DNA from: Larix sibirica
Taxonomy: Eukaryota > Streptophyta > Pinopsida > Pinales > Pinaceae
Direction: 5' to 3'
Length of the DNA stretch: 24,171 nt
Assembly: GCA_004151065.3 (NCBI GenBank)
Contig: NWUY0300055521.1
Coordinates: forward strand, 22,468-46,638
Part shown: positions 1-10,560 of the stretch, piece after piece
Numbering within the stretch: position 1 is the stretch's first letter
Layout: each line of letters starts with the position of its first letter
Program-made: the position numbers and the translations under genes
The notes under the pieces: generated by a model
The model's input: only the letters and a program-made list of their open reading frames with translations
The model's database searches: none
What the model was told of the DNA's origin: nothing

Positions 1-359
1 CCCTTCTTAGTGACTTAGGCTAAAAATCACTAGGGGAACACTTCCCTAGGTACAAAACTAACAATCTTCTTCTTCTTTGTATCACATAGTCCATGATCTT
101 GTTAAAGGAATTTGTAATTGAGATGACATGAGCTTTCTGTCTGTAAAGGGCTAGCCCAACTAGGACACTTATATTAGTGTTGCTCTGGAGTGTTCTTTTT
201 ACTTAGACTAATTTAGATCCTTGTGATCTAAATTGCTGAAGTTTTTTCACTCAGTCATACCTCCAAATCCATGAGCATGTACTAATACATCTCCCCTAGA
301 CTGGTGTCACCTATGTCTATTTGTATTATCATACATCTCAGTGTGTCACATGAACATGT

Positions 360-900
360 TTTTAGAGTCAGTTTAGGTCCCTTGCGGGTGTATTATGTCA
401 TGATGTTGTAATATTTGATTAAAGGGCGTGTAAAACACCATTGTAGCCACTTTAGACCCTCAAAGTAGGCCTAGTGCACCTTTTGGGAACAAAATTTTAT
501 GATTTATGCACTCTGGAGACAAAATTCCACAATTTTAGGTGGTTGGTGAAGGCAATATTCCCTTTTAGGTGGCAACACTCCTTGGTCTCTTAGTCCACTC
601 TAGAAGTGGCGCATGAGGGTCCAGCTAGCTTCAGTTGTGTTGCATGCTCCCATAGTTCACTCTAGTCATGTTGCATGAGGCCCTAGTTAACTCTAGAGAT
701 AATGCATGAGGCTCTAGTTAGCTCCTAGAGGTGGCGCACTTCGGAGGGGCACCTCTCTTGCTCTAAATGTTATATAAGCAAGTGTGCCCCCCTCGTTTCA
801 TTGATTGGTTGATGCTCAAAGCACTATTGTAATCACTCTTTTGGAGAGCAGTAGTGTTTAATAAATAAAGACTTTGGAGGTCATCTCGGGATCATCTTGT
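360..900 (+). repeat. LTR-like sequence with TATA box and polyadenylation signal
   Basis: The segment has the layout of the U3-R part of a plant LTR. A degenerate repeat of roughly 50 bp built on 'ctctag..(g)catgagg' runs from about 590 to 740. A TATA box (TATATAAG) begins at 771 and AATAAA lies at 860-865, about 90 bp downstream. I did not find a matching second LTR, a TG..CA boundary pair, a primer-binding site or gag/pol coding, so this may be a solo or truncated LTR. The limits are approximate. Confidence 0.35.
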
Positions 901-2165
901 CAATGTGTGGATGTTATCTTGTCTCATGCTATTAGGGAGATACTCTGTATCTTTCGCATTTGTAAATGACTAAATTTTTTCTTTCTTCTACTAGGCCATT
1001 GAAAGAGTATTACTACCCAGTTGGATAAGATGTATATTAAGTTCATGCTTGCTATAGATCTTATTGTTAGTCTCTTTGAAAGGTAATTAACTTTACCATC
1101 TTTACTGTAATTGATTTGTGCTATACTAATGTTTTTCTTGTAGATTGCACCCTGAAGAGGAAGGAAAAGGAGATCCAATCTCCTTCACATTTGTCTCTTG
1201 TTTGCAGGTTCTCTCAGTCATCAAGAAGATTGAGGTTAGCCTAGATCAACCTTCTTCTTTCAGTGACCTTTCAGACAAGGCCCTCTTAGTTGGTCCTCAT
1301 TGACTCCATTGCCAACATTTCTGGCACTATTCTCTCTCTCTTTCAAGTTTTCAACCTTCCAAACTCAAAGAAACTCAACATTTTTTACTTTATTTTGTTG
1401 CAAACTAGAATCTACAAGTATCATAGAAAATGTCAAGTAGATTCAAGTTCAGCTAAGATCTACTATTTTCTTTTCTTTTGAATATCATTAAGTCGATCTT
1501 TTTCAAAGCAATCTAAGTGCATGCATCACTTTCTTGATTATTCATCTCCTATCCTTTAGATCTTGATTTAAGTTACAAATCTTCCGTACAAGTTGATTTC
1601 TCAGACATACAGATGGTGGACTTGAAGTGGCAGCCAAGCTCAACAAGGACAAATTTCATTTGTTCGCTATCCAAACAGTCCCCTCAACTCCAAAAATCAG
1701 TTTACTTCGCTGTTTTTATACTCTAACATTCCCCTAAAGTGTTGCAACAGTGGAAGCCTGTTTGCAAGTTGAGGTGGCACCCATTTTGCAGGTTAAAGTG
1801 GCAGCCAAGTTGCAGCTCTTTAGTTGACTGTTTGATGCTTTTATACATTCCTGTTTGCAGGTTTGGACAGCCAAAAGGCAGCCCCAAAGAAGCAGCCTTG
1901 TCCCCAGAAGAATTGTGGTTCGTCTGCTCATCTCACAGGTCTTCCATCTCCCCTTTTACCACTTTCTTCATTTTTTTGTGAACTTGGCCGCTGTCCTCTC
2001 ATTGACAGACCAGCAAGCAGCTTCCAAAGAGTCCCAAAAAGTATTGTAAAGCTCAGAAAATCTGAAAAAGTGGTTCTTACCACTAGTCCCCTCGCAGCCT
2101 CCCTTTTCCCCATGTCCTCTTTGGGTTGGTAGTTTAGATGTGGTGTGTATTTTTGTGTGTTTGAA
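901..2165. other. Unassigned, repeat-derived sequence
   Basis: No coding exon was recognised on either strand. The motif agtggcagccaag occurs exactly at 1626-1638 and 1797-1809, with related 'gtttgcaggtt' and 'ggacagccaaaaggcagc' variants at 1740-1890, so part of the stretch is an internal diverged repeat. Overlapping plus frames at 1739-2132 carry no recognisable domain and come from this repeat. It may be untranslated internal sequence of the LTR element to the left (inference). Confidence 0.3.
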
Positions 2166-2169
2166 GCTA

Positions 2170-2520
2170 TCTTTTTCTATTTTGCAATAACTTAGATTAG
2201 TTAAATTTCTATTTCTTGTCAGTCCGTCCCTTGAGTGGACACTAACCTACAATTCACTAACTTACAATCTGCTAACTCCCTAACTACAATTTAATCTAGG
2301 CTTCTAACTGCATTTATTTTCTTAGATTAATTACTAATCTTCTAACCACATTTATTTTCTTAGATTAAGCTGCTAACCTACAATCTAGTTTAGGACTAAT
2401 TGCTTTACTTTTCCTAGATTAAGACTAATCACAATTTATTTTTCGTAGATTAGTTCCTAACTACAACCTAGGGCAGTATCTAACCATTAAATTTTCTAAC
2501 TTACCTAATTTCTATCCGTT
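2170..2520 (+). repeat. Degenerate AT-rich short tandem repeats
   Basis: Variants of 'ctaacyacaatttattttcttagatta' recur across this stretch. The 19-mer atttattttcttagattaa is exact at 2312-2330 and 2350-2368 (38-bp spacing), and looser copies occur near 2170, 2400, 2430 and 2450. The repeated 'ctaac(t/c)tacaa' element shares the register. No coding is seen. Confidence 0.5.
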
Positions 2521-3905
2521 AAAGTCTCAAAAGAACTGGTCTCTATTAGATATATCTTATTTTTCTTTCAAGCTATCGCATGCAGTGGTTTAAATGTTTA
2601 TTTATTTGCATGCATTTAATCTGATGTTGTAGATCCGATTATTTGTATCATGTTATATCCCTCAGCCTTAGATCTATTTCATTTCAAGTTTGTTTCGCTG
2701 TCTCAAAATCATTGTTTGTACTTGCAGTCTTAAAATTAACTCTTTTAGTATTTGTTTAGCTTTATTTTCTTAGGGTCTACCTTCCTTGGCCTTGTTTAGG
2801 AGTTGGCCTACACAGAGGAGTTAAGTGTTGTGGTGACAGTTGCACCCAACCTGAACTTGCCCATGAGACCATGCCTAGTGAGTTTAAGGTTTTTCTCACC
2901 CAAGTGCAGATTAGGCGGCAACAAGCCCTAAGGCTGAAACTTCACAAGAATTATATCTAGGAAACCTCAAGGTTGAGGTGAAATTTCTAAATGTACATTA
3001 ATTGCCCTACATTGAAGTTTCCATAGAGAGCAATCCCTGAACCTCATAGAACTTGCTAGGCACGGCAACCCTTGAACCTAGTAGACCTTGCTAGAGAGAA
3101 ACCCTAAGATCCACAATTATGAATTCACCAATGGATACAGATATAGTATCTGAACGGATACAACAAATTTTTGGAAACTCATTATACGATATGGCTAGGA
3201 GCCTAGGATATGTCAAATACACACACATAAGAAACAAGGAGAAAAAACTTAGAATACAATTTCTTGGATTTCAAATATGGAAAATAAAGACAAAAAAAAG
3301 TTATCATTAAGAGAGGCCCAAGCCCTCCATTTATAACTTGATTTATTAAAGTTGGGGTTAGCATTCATTTTTTTAATTAATGTTTATTTCTTTGTTTCAG
3401 CGAAAAATACGTTCACTAAAACGGTCGATACACCAATCAAGATGGCCAACACAATGTTTTGCCAATACAGTGTTTCAAAAATCTAAAATGGCACTGAAAT
3501 GTTTCATCCGTGTTTCAAAGGAGTTCTGTACAAGGAAACGTTTTTAAAATGTCGAAACGCATGTCCAGCACCTCACTGTGGAATTCCCTGTAACATAAGA
3601 GAAACCCCAATATGGTATCCTTGGCCTTGGATGTTAAGGAAAAGCATAGAAGAGAGATCAGGCAACCCTTAGACAATGGAACAACGTGTCAATCAACAAT
3701 ATTTAATTTATATCTGCTGTGTCCATCATCAGTGGTGTCCTTTTTTCCTCTTCGGCCCTTATTCTATTTTTATCTTATTGACCAGACTTTCAATATTGGA
3801 GCCCATTGGACAGACCTCATCTGGGTTTACTCTTTTGTTGGCAGAGAACCCTTTAATTGCACTTTTAAGTTTTATTTGATCACTTGATTCTTAATTTTAA
3901 CATCA
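2521..3905. other. Unassigned non-coding stretch
   Basis: I see no supported gene here. Open frames at 3119-3310 (plus) and 3612-3887 (plus) have no recognisable domain, no codon bias and no splice context. The text around 2800-3120 ('gaacctcatagaacttgctagg', 'gaacctagtagaccttgctag') contains a short internal duplication. I searched this stretch for the missing 3' exons of the DA1-like gene (the sequence after HELMH) and found none. Confidence 0.3.
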
Positions 3906-3908
3906 TAA

Positions 3909-4200
3909 ATGGGGCATGGAGTTTCCGTCCTTTCTATGTCCACACAGATGAAGTATTATGATGTTCTTTCACTGTCACAATAGGTGCTTTGGGATACTAG
4001 AGAGCATTCTTACAATGCTTCTTTGTGGTTAATTTCCTTATCCAGAATGGATTTTCAATAGATGGGGCATTTAGTTCTTTGTCCCCTCTATATGAAGTAT
4101 TATGATGTACTTTCACAGTGCCAATAGGTGCTTTTGGCTAGTTGAGAATGTTCATATAATCTTTCTGGTTATTTTCTGTATATAGAATGCATTTTAAGTA
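3909..4200. repeat. Diverged tandem duplication, about 145-153 bp unit
   Basis: Two adjacent copies can be aligned by eye. 'atggggcat' occurs at 3909 and 4062, 'gaagtattatgatg' at 3950 and 4094, followed by 'ctttcac.gt..caataggtgctttt', and both copies end in a 'tat(c/a)(c/t)agaatg.attttcaa' motif. The offset shifts between about 144 and 153 because of small indels. The duplication is next to the last visible DA1-like exon and would lie in its following intron. Confidence 0.6.
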
Positions 4201-4315
4201 GCCTCCTTTGCAAAGGGAGTATGACATAGAAACCAGCAACTTAGGTTACAATCCCATCTTCAAAGTTACAAAAAATATAATATATATGTAATTAGAACAG
4301 TAGAAGATATGATAC

Positions 4316-4374
4316 CATTGAGGCGCAACCACGCATGCATCAACTCATGGGCCAGAATTGAGCCTGTTAATAAT
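4316..4374 (-). CDS. DA1: DA1-like peptidase, exon with HELMH zinc motif
   Basis: This is the last DA1-family exon visible in the window. It begins after an AG acceptor (minus strand TGCAG) in phase 2 and ends in phase 1 at a GT donor (AATG|GTATC). It reads LLTGSILAHELMHAWLRLN. HELMH is the HExxH zinc-metallopeptidase signature; family members usually have HEMMH, so this is a conservative M-to-L change. In Arabidopsis, DA1 peptidases are switched on by ubiquitination and cleave growth regulators such as UBP15 and the E3 ligases BB and DA2, limiting organ size. The glutamate-containing stretch that should follow (family pattern PEVEEGICQ) is not in the 4.3 kb to the left, so the next intron is at least that long or the gene is cut. 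Confidence 0.9.
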
Positions 4375-4665
4375 CTGCATTTCAGCAAGAGAGCCATAAT
4401 TAGATTAAAAACTAATACAATTGATTATAATCAGTATTATAAGCACTATGAATTTTTCCCTAGTCCAGTTGTGCCAATGACATAAAAGTGAGGAGGCTTC
4501 TTTCATGTAGAAAGGAGAAAACACAAGGTGGTGGGGATGGGTATTGGTTGATCAGGGGAGTCAAAACAATAAGCAAGCTTTGGTAAATTCAATAGTGTGT
4601 TCACAATTAAAATTTTAAGAGCTAATCAATAAAATAAAAGACGAGTTTGACTTTCTCAGCACTAC

Positions 4666-4781
4666 CTGGGAAGACCATAGAGAATGAGAATAGCTGTGAC
4701 TTCACATCTTCTAGTAAGTTTTCTGGATTCAGTGAACATGTCTATGATGCGATTACCTCCAAACCTAGGCCTTCTAGCAAT
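4666..4781 (-). CDS. DA1: DA1-like peptidase, exon before the zinc motif
   Basis: The exon starts after ACAG in phase 0 and ends CCCAG|GTAGT in phase 2, giving 38 codons plus two bases. It reads [11 protein letters not shown], then [17 protein letters not shown] and [10 protein letters not shown], which matches the DA1/DAR peptidase domain (family pattern RRPRxGxxxxxIDM..[22 protein letters not shown]). Phase joins to the 4374 exon (AG + A = Arg) without a break. Introns on either side are 114 and 291 bp. The Pro after Glu in the usual 'TEP' is Ser here, a minor difference. Confidence 0.92.
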
Positions 4782-4895
4782 CTGTTCATGAATGCACAAA
4801 GCTAGTCCTCATGAAGATATTTTAGCAATTAAAAATAAAAGAGATCAATGTCCTTGCATATCATTCACTTTGTGAAGTTCACATGAAATTCTTAC

Positions 4896-4958
4896 ACTGC
4901 TGACAGTCTGTTCCTCTGAAAGGCACAGTCCTCTAGTTTCTGGCATGTGATGGCTTCC
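4896..4958 (-). CDS. DA1: DA1-like peptidase, 21-codon exon
   Basis: This small exon has phase 0 at both ends, acceptor CCCAG at its start and donor GTAAG after AGCAGT. It encodes GSHHMPETRGLCLSEEQTVS plus one Ser. The PETRGLCLSEEQTV core is a hallmark of the DA1/DAR family between the LIM-like region and the metallopeptidase core. It is separated from the neighbouring exons by compact introns of 110 and 114 bp. Confidence 0.92.
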
Positions 4959-5068
4959 CTGGGTAAATACAGAAAAATCTAACAGAGTTAAAGCATTATA
5001 AAAGATTCTACAGCATTGCAATTAAATAATTACAACTAAAGTAAGGATACTCCTCTCCAATTACTTAC

Positions 5069-5281
5069 TTCCTTCTCACCCTGCATGGCTTCATTCAATG
5101 CTTGCCTTTCAACCAGCAGCATTGGAATTTGCTGGTCTATTCTCATATTCATGCCTTCATAGAAGTCCCTAATTTCAATGTAAAGTGGTTGGCATTCGTT
5201 TGTATCCATAATTGCTGAATCCAAGCACTCAAGACAGAGTTTCCGACCATCATCTAACGTAATATATTGTACATTCCTTGG
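5069..5281 (-). CDS. DA1: DA1-like peptidase, 71-codon central exon
   Basis: The exon opens after CTTCAG in phase 0 with PRNVQYITLDDGRKLCLECL and closes in phase 0 at GAA|GTAAGT. It continues with the family blocks DSAIMDTNECQPLY, EIRDFYEGMNM and QQIPMLLVERQALNEA. The paired cysteines in LCLEC belong to the LIM-like zinc-binding module; the rest leads into the peptidase domain. The 71 codons contain no frame break, and substitutions against the family are conservative, arguing that this exon is or was recently under constraint. The open frame continues past the donor only because GTAAGT happens to stay in frame. Confidence 0.93.
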
Positions 5282-5454
5282 CTGAAGACAAACACAGGAA
5301 CAACAAAGTGAACTGTGTATAAAACATCAACAGATTGAAAAACCGTTAATTTACTCAAACTATCACAGGGTACAATTCAATAACTGAATCCAATTAAAAT
5401 TGGTAATTAGAATTCAGTTTTATTTTTCTCTCACTCCAAACAGAATATAACGGT

Positions 5455-5650
5455 CAATGGTGTCTCAGTTCGATGGTTAAGCAGGGGTAGTGGTATTTCT
5501 CCACACCAAGGTTCAAATCTCACTCATGCAAGGGGGGCATTCCATGCAGTTGGGGTCAGATGCAAGTCATGGGAAACTTGTGGAATAGATACCCCCACCT
5601 GTAGCTTCTTAGCTGATAGATTTTTCATTGAATGCTATAAACCAGCTACA
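5455..5650 (+). mobile_element. tRNA-derived SINE-like element
   Basis: There are RNA polymerase III-type internal promoter matches on the plus strand. A box-A-like segment lies at about 5463-5480 (cagttcgatggttaagc) and a box B (aaggttcaaatctc) at 5508-5521, at tRNA-like spacing. A second copy of the same head occurs at about 16680-16740, sharing 'ggttaagcaggg.tggtgatatt' and the box B, which supports a dispersed family. It lies antisense within the DA1-like intron. The 3' end and target-site duplication were not resolved. Confidence 0.6.
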
Positions 5651-5964
5651 CTCCATTGTAATTGTCCCAGATTTGGAACAGGCATGCTAGCCACATCGTA
5701 ATAAGAGGAAGGTACAAAAAAAAAGCAGAATATGCTCATTTCTGAGAGAATGCATTTTGCCAGACAAAATTCAACTCTGGAGTTCTGAGGTGATCATACA
5801 TTAATCGGAGAGCACTTTCATGACCCAAAAATGGTATGATTGCATGAGGGATGCAAGCAAAAAATGATACAAAAAATTGAAGTGAACTATAATCTGCATG
5901 GTGTCATTCTCCAACACCTGATAGCTCCTTTGCCTAGAAAAGAAGTTTCTCCAGTGTGAGATTC

Positions 5965-6797
5965 GCAAGATGGATACTAACCTTGGCTGTTCAAAGTAGA
6001 TATATTATAACTACAACTGTGGATGACAACATGGAATGATAAGGGCGGGCCCACAATGAAGTGAAAGGGAAGATAAATGGCATATCTCTTGAAGAAGCAA
6101 CAAAATGACTTGACCTATAATACTACTGAACAGGCAACTGCTGATGGAATTGGTGTCTTGCACGTAGGCATAATAAATGTTTTCCCCTATGTAGCCAGGG
6201 TATGTCTATCTGCTCCCAGGGTGCATACACCAGGTGGAGTGAGTGTGCAACCAGACCGAGTGCGAGGATCGTGTAACCACACCCTGTATGGACTCTGGTG
6301 CATCCATCCCACACCCAAGTGTGCGAAAATTCACCCCAGCCTGTCATGGGATGCGGGCTGCATTGCCCAACAGGATTTGTGGTGTGTCCCATTTTACAGG
6401 ACACCTCCAATTCTGTTACAGTGGTGTAGACCCCTGTAACAAGTGTGAGAAGTAATCTCCCATTACATGGGTCATTCATCATGAACCCCATAATGCCCAT
6501 AACAACAAAGTTAAACAAACATTTAGATTTTAAAATTAGAAATTTGTTGAAGATATATAATGTATAATTAAAGATTATAATTAAACATTTATCTATTATA
6601 TATGAATATGATAATGATATAATTTATGTAATATATAAATTAAAAATTATATAAAAATGTGATGGACCTTCCCCGTACACCACCCCACAGCCAGATTTCA
6701 AAATTACCCGCACCCACACACCCTGGCTACTTAGGTTTTCACCCTCCCCTCATAAAACAACCGACTTCAAAGCATATGCTGGCAAGATGGATACTAA
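5965..6797. mobile_element. 801-bp segment between perfect 16-bp direct repeats
   Basis: gcaagatggatactaa occurs exactly at 5965-5980 and 6782-6797. This fits a target-site duplication around an insertion of 801 bp. The content is mosaic: a C-rich block with short repeats of 'cacaccctg'/'catcccacaccc' (about 6180-6450), a very AT-rich block (6490-6655), and another C-rich block (6660-6760). Frames of 120 and 131 codons across the C-rich block, on opposite strands, show no known domain. It may be a non-autonomous retroelement or a composite; the family was not recognised. Confidence 0.5.
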
Positions 6798-7324
6798 GCA
6801 TCGCAGTGCAACACACGCATATATATCACAATAAGAACAAATTCCAAATTCCAAAATTGTACCAGAAGATAGGTTCAGAAAATGAATTCCAAGAGAAGAT
6901 ATCAGTCCCTGTAAGGGAAGTGGCAAGGAAATGTGTGGAGACCTCTGCTACTGAATAAGAACTAACAAGTTCGTGAAGGAAAGATTTACAATGGAGTTAA
7001 TATTATACTATCAACACAAAAGGGACAATATGTCAATACCTCAGGACCTAAATGTTTTTTCAAATCTCAATATAAACAGTGTTTTATGAGCTGTAGCTAT
7101 GATGACAAAGGTTGATTGAGGTCTAAATTCTAATATAAGCACACTGAAAACTTGAAAAGATTAAAACAAAAAAGATTAGCACTAAACAAGAAGGAATATG
7201 CGTGAAAAATAGGACTTACATATGAGGAGGTCCACTTGTAAACTTTTCGCTAGAGTAATGCAAGTGTTAAATAATAAACTATGTAATTGTACATACTACA
7301 TAATTCAAAATAATGCTCCTTTAC

Positions 7325-7426
7325 CTCCATACGTTCACAACTGCAGCATCGAGGAGTGTTATCATGTTCATGCGAAGGACAGTACCTCTGTCCCCAAAAT
7401 GGATGGGCTCTATACTCAATTAGCCA
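7325..7426 (-). CDS. DA1: DA1-like peptidase, end of LIM-like region
   Basis: From about 7418 down, the exon reads [20 protein letters not shown] and then [12 protein letters not shown], ending in phase 0 at GAG|GTAAAG. The Cys/His pattern ([16 protein letters not shown]) is the second, LIM-like zinc module of DA1/DAR proteins and joins directly to PRNVQY of the next exon. With acceptor CTAG before 7426 the exon is 102 bp and starts Trp-Leu-Ile-Glu, where the family has Gly-Leu-Ile-Glu. This suggests either a different upstream border (an AG lies just before 7415) or a 1-bp deletion near 7420. Upstream LIM and UIM exons were not found. Confidence 0.85.
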
Positions 7427-8076
7427 CTAGAGAAACATGCTTAGCTAGAGAGAATACTATTTACTATGCTTTGAGGACAAAACATTCCTTATGGATGTGG
7501 CAAGGTTATAAACATAATAATAATAATAATATAATTATGCTAATAAAAGGTCAAAGGGCACTAATATAATTACGTTAATGAAAGGTCAAGGAGCACATAC
7601 TCCTTTACCTCATGACCAATCATTGCATATAAGTATACCCTTGGAGGTTCATTGTAATCATCATTGTTATCGATACCTCATCAATCATTTATTAATCAAT
7701 ATATATTCTTATATATTCGCATAAATCTTCTGTCAATTGTAATAAATGGGGATTGTTTACTACAGAATGAGGTAAAGATTTCTGCAAATGATGAGTGTTG
7801 GGTATTTGAAGATTCAAAGAGCACTTTCCCTTTAAAAATCGGCTAAGTATCGGGATCAACACCAGAGAAAGATTTAAGCGTGTTATATTGTTTCCATATG
7901 TCAACCAATCCAAGAAGATTTCTCCTTCCATGTTCTTCAAGTTGCATGAATTCTCCCCCAAACCTGATGGTTGATTAAATAACACTTTATAACTTTTTTG
8001 GGTCTAGTGAGCTGTCCAAATCTCTCCTCTTGTGTTTCTTGAATGCATAATTCCCCCGCAGATTTGATCATGAATA
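7427..8076. other. Unassigned AT-rich stretch, partly LTR-like
   Basis: An AAT microsatellite lies near 7512-7531. It is followed by an approximate 35-bp tandem pair ('ataattatgctaataaaagg' at about 7532 and 'ataattacgttaatgaaagg' at about 7566). A TATA-like 'catataagtata' near 7625 and 'aataaatgg' near 7740 resemble LTR signals, but no termini, primer-binding site or coding were found. I looked here for the upstream LIM exons of the DA1-like gene and saw none. Confidence 0.3.
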
Positions 8077-10560
8077 TCAAGATAATTTAAGATAATTTTA
8101 TTAATGTCCAACAAATGACCACAAAAGTAGGTCAATGGGACTATGGTACCATGATGTCGATACAAGGTGAAAGTGCTAAGGCAGCTCCTATAAAAAGCAA
8201 GAAGTAAGACTCTAACCTAAAACCCAAAAAGAGCTAACTCCAAAGGCGGAGGGTCAATCCATAAGAGAAATGTACAAAGAGATCCAATCCAAAATAAAAA
8301 TGTACAAGGAGAGTGGATTTGGAATCTATGATACAAAAATGGTGAATATGTCATGGTGCACTGGAAGCATCTCTCCTAACATCCAAAGTTGAATGAAGGA
8401 ATCTCAAAATAGTACTCTTTCTGGAGGAAGAACTAGAAGAGGAGCTATAATGGGTAATGTGCCACTGCATGGAGCGGGGGGCCTGCTGCTACAATCTGGA
8501 TGAAGTCGGTTGGCTGCTTGGGTGGAGCCAAGACTGGCCACATCTTTGCTATCAGGCGAAAGTGGAGGTGGTCCTCCATGTCCTAATTGATCTGCAGTTA
8601 GAAGCAGTACCATCATATGTCTGCCTCTTGGTGCGCCTAGAGGAAGGGAGCACAGAAAAAAAGGAAGTAATCCGCTAAGTGGAGGCTAGTCTCGACTCAC
8701 TGTCACTAGAGGATGAAGGAGCGAAGTTGAAGGGCCTCCTATAAGTATAAGGCCAGACATCTCTGATCGGTGTATCTGAAGAAACTAGTCAAACTCTAAA
8801 GCTCTGTGAGAAGATCTTCCCACGAATCTCATAGTAGATAAGGCACCAAAAAGTGAAGTGCTCCTCAACCTCGACCTCTCAAAGGTGACATACCTGGCAG
8901 ATCCTGTCTGATCGATCGATTTGGTGATCCGCCTCCACCTTGAGACGATGAGAACCCACTCTAAACTAGCCTAAAGGAATACGAAGAGTGTTTTCCCAAT
9001 GGTGGAGTGTGTAATGGGGTCGAACAATGAGAACATCCCTCAAATCCATGAAATGTGCAGCATAAAAGGCCATTTTTGGACGTAACCTGCCCTAAGCATT
9101 GATCCAAGTGACCTACACGAACTATCTATAAAAGTCATCTTGAGTGATTCTATTCAACTCCTACCTAGTAGGTAAGAGGCGACCAAGCACATCCAAGGAA
9201 TATCTAAATGGAGGAAGTCGAACAATCACAATACCAATAGATGCCAAAAGATCCATAACCTTCGCCTACCAATACCTAGTGCAACCTAAATGGCTAGCAA
9301 AGGTAATGGAATCCTATGAGAGATAATCCCCTAATCTCATCCTTTCACCGAGTCAGTGAAGCTATGAAGGCAGTGTAGGAGTGAGACAAGGCTAAACACA
9401 ATCTCCGAAAGGATCGAGGATCGAACCTTACAAGTATAATGGCATCAAACTCTACAAGTATAATGGGTTGGGGTATTGTCTGTTTGCATCTGATGATGCA
9501 ACAAAGGAGGAGGATCTGCACTCTCTCTATTGAGGCCCAATCATAGTCTAGTAGGCAAGGCCCCCAAATCTTTGAGCCATAGAGGGTTGTGGGTCAAATG
9601 AGAGTGTCCATGAGAGACATCTTGGACAAGACGTCCTAAAAATGATGTTTGAAGCACTGTCTCTCTCGAGGACCAAGGATTTGTATCCTTTGTTGACTCA
9701 GGGCTGAAAGGCATGCAGCAAACTAAAATGAGGTCCTGTGAATTGTACCCCCAAATAGGTATAAGTGATAGTGATCTCGATCTCCTCCCCTCTAAAAAAG
9801 AAATGAAGATCAATGAGGAGCTTCTTCTACCACTTGAAGATCATGACCCAATTTGACTGTAGTCTGATGAAAATCACATAAGAGGGCCAAGGCATCCAGT
9901 TGTCTCTACAACCCCTTCGGAGATGAGGCCAAGAGGACCACATCAGCGAAGAGCGGGATAGAGATCAAGACCCGATGGAGAAGGCACACATCTCCATCTT
10001 GAATGTGCTCTTGTAGGAAGGATTCTAGCTTGTTAATGTAGATCCCAAATAAAGTGGGGGATAGGGGACACCCCTGTTTCACCTCAATTGTACTCCAGAT
10101 AAAATATGAGACCTAGTGAATTGTGCGAAGACGACCAAGGACCAACTCATATAATCTCATAATAGCATTCAGAAGGGTCTTAGAAATGTCAATGTCCTTG
10201 AGCCTCTAGAATAATGCCACTATGGGGACGAAGTCAAATGCCTTTTGAAAGTCTACCAAAGCAACAATAAACTTTCGAAGAGAGATTGCGTGCCTCCTCG
10301 TTGATGGAATGAAGCATAAGAACGTGGTCAATGGTCTAGTGCATCGATCTAAATCCAACCTGTCCTCTAGCTCTCAGTTGTCTCCAATCAAGCTCCCTAG
10401 AGAGCTGCATATGGAGGACTGTAGCATATAGTTTTGAGAAAGTGTGTCCAACCATGATCGTTATATAGTTGTTGGGGTCTGCACTAGGGCCTTGATTTAT
10501 GGATCGAGTGAATAATATGATGCAACCAAGGCTCTGGGAAACCTGTACATACCACATGGT
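8077..10560 (-). mobile_element. Dead LINE with reverse transcriptase remnants (family A)
   Basis: Minus-strand translation, across several frameshifts and stops, gives an ordered RT. An N-terminal block (PNNYITIMVGHTFSKLYATV) lies near 10420-10480. Motif A (VDFQKAFDFVP) is at 10224-10256, motif B (KQGCPLSPTLFG) at about 10042-10085, and motif C at 9939-9950 reads FADV instead of the catalytic F/YADD. Near 8840-8940 a C-terminal ICQVCHL...FWCLIYYEIRG zinc-knuckle-like block follows. The 3' end, read on the minus strand, is 'ggacattaataaaattatctt' near 8077-8110. RTE-type affinity is a guess from motif wording. The element may extend 5' to about 10940. Confidence 0.8.

Larger units (their letters stand above)
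5282..7324 (-). other. DA1-like gene intron, about 2.0 kb
   Basis: The intron runs from donor GTAAAG (right after codon GAG at 7325) to acceptor CTTCAG (before 5281). It holds a tRNA-derived SINE on the plus strand near 5455-5650, an 801-bp segment bounded by 16-bp direct repeats (5965-6797), and AT-rich sequence at 6490-6655. No further exon was recognised in it. The exon phases on each side (0 and 0) match. Confidence 0.75.

Noticed and set aside
1739-2132. Cys/Pro-rich plus-strand frames resembling a small secreted protein
   Set aside because: They come from the diverged 'gtggcagccaag' repeat; three overlapping frames are open, so none is favoured.
5379-5422. Short inverted repeat 'aactgaat...attcagtt' as a MITE or terminator
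   Set aside because: The arms are only 8 bp around an AT-rich palindrome; this is expected by chance in such sequence.
6077-6518. Overlapping 120- and 131-codon frames on opposite strands
   Set aside because: They lie in a C-rich, internally repetitive block of the 801-bp insertion and have no domain, splice context or codon bias.
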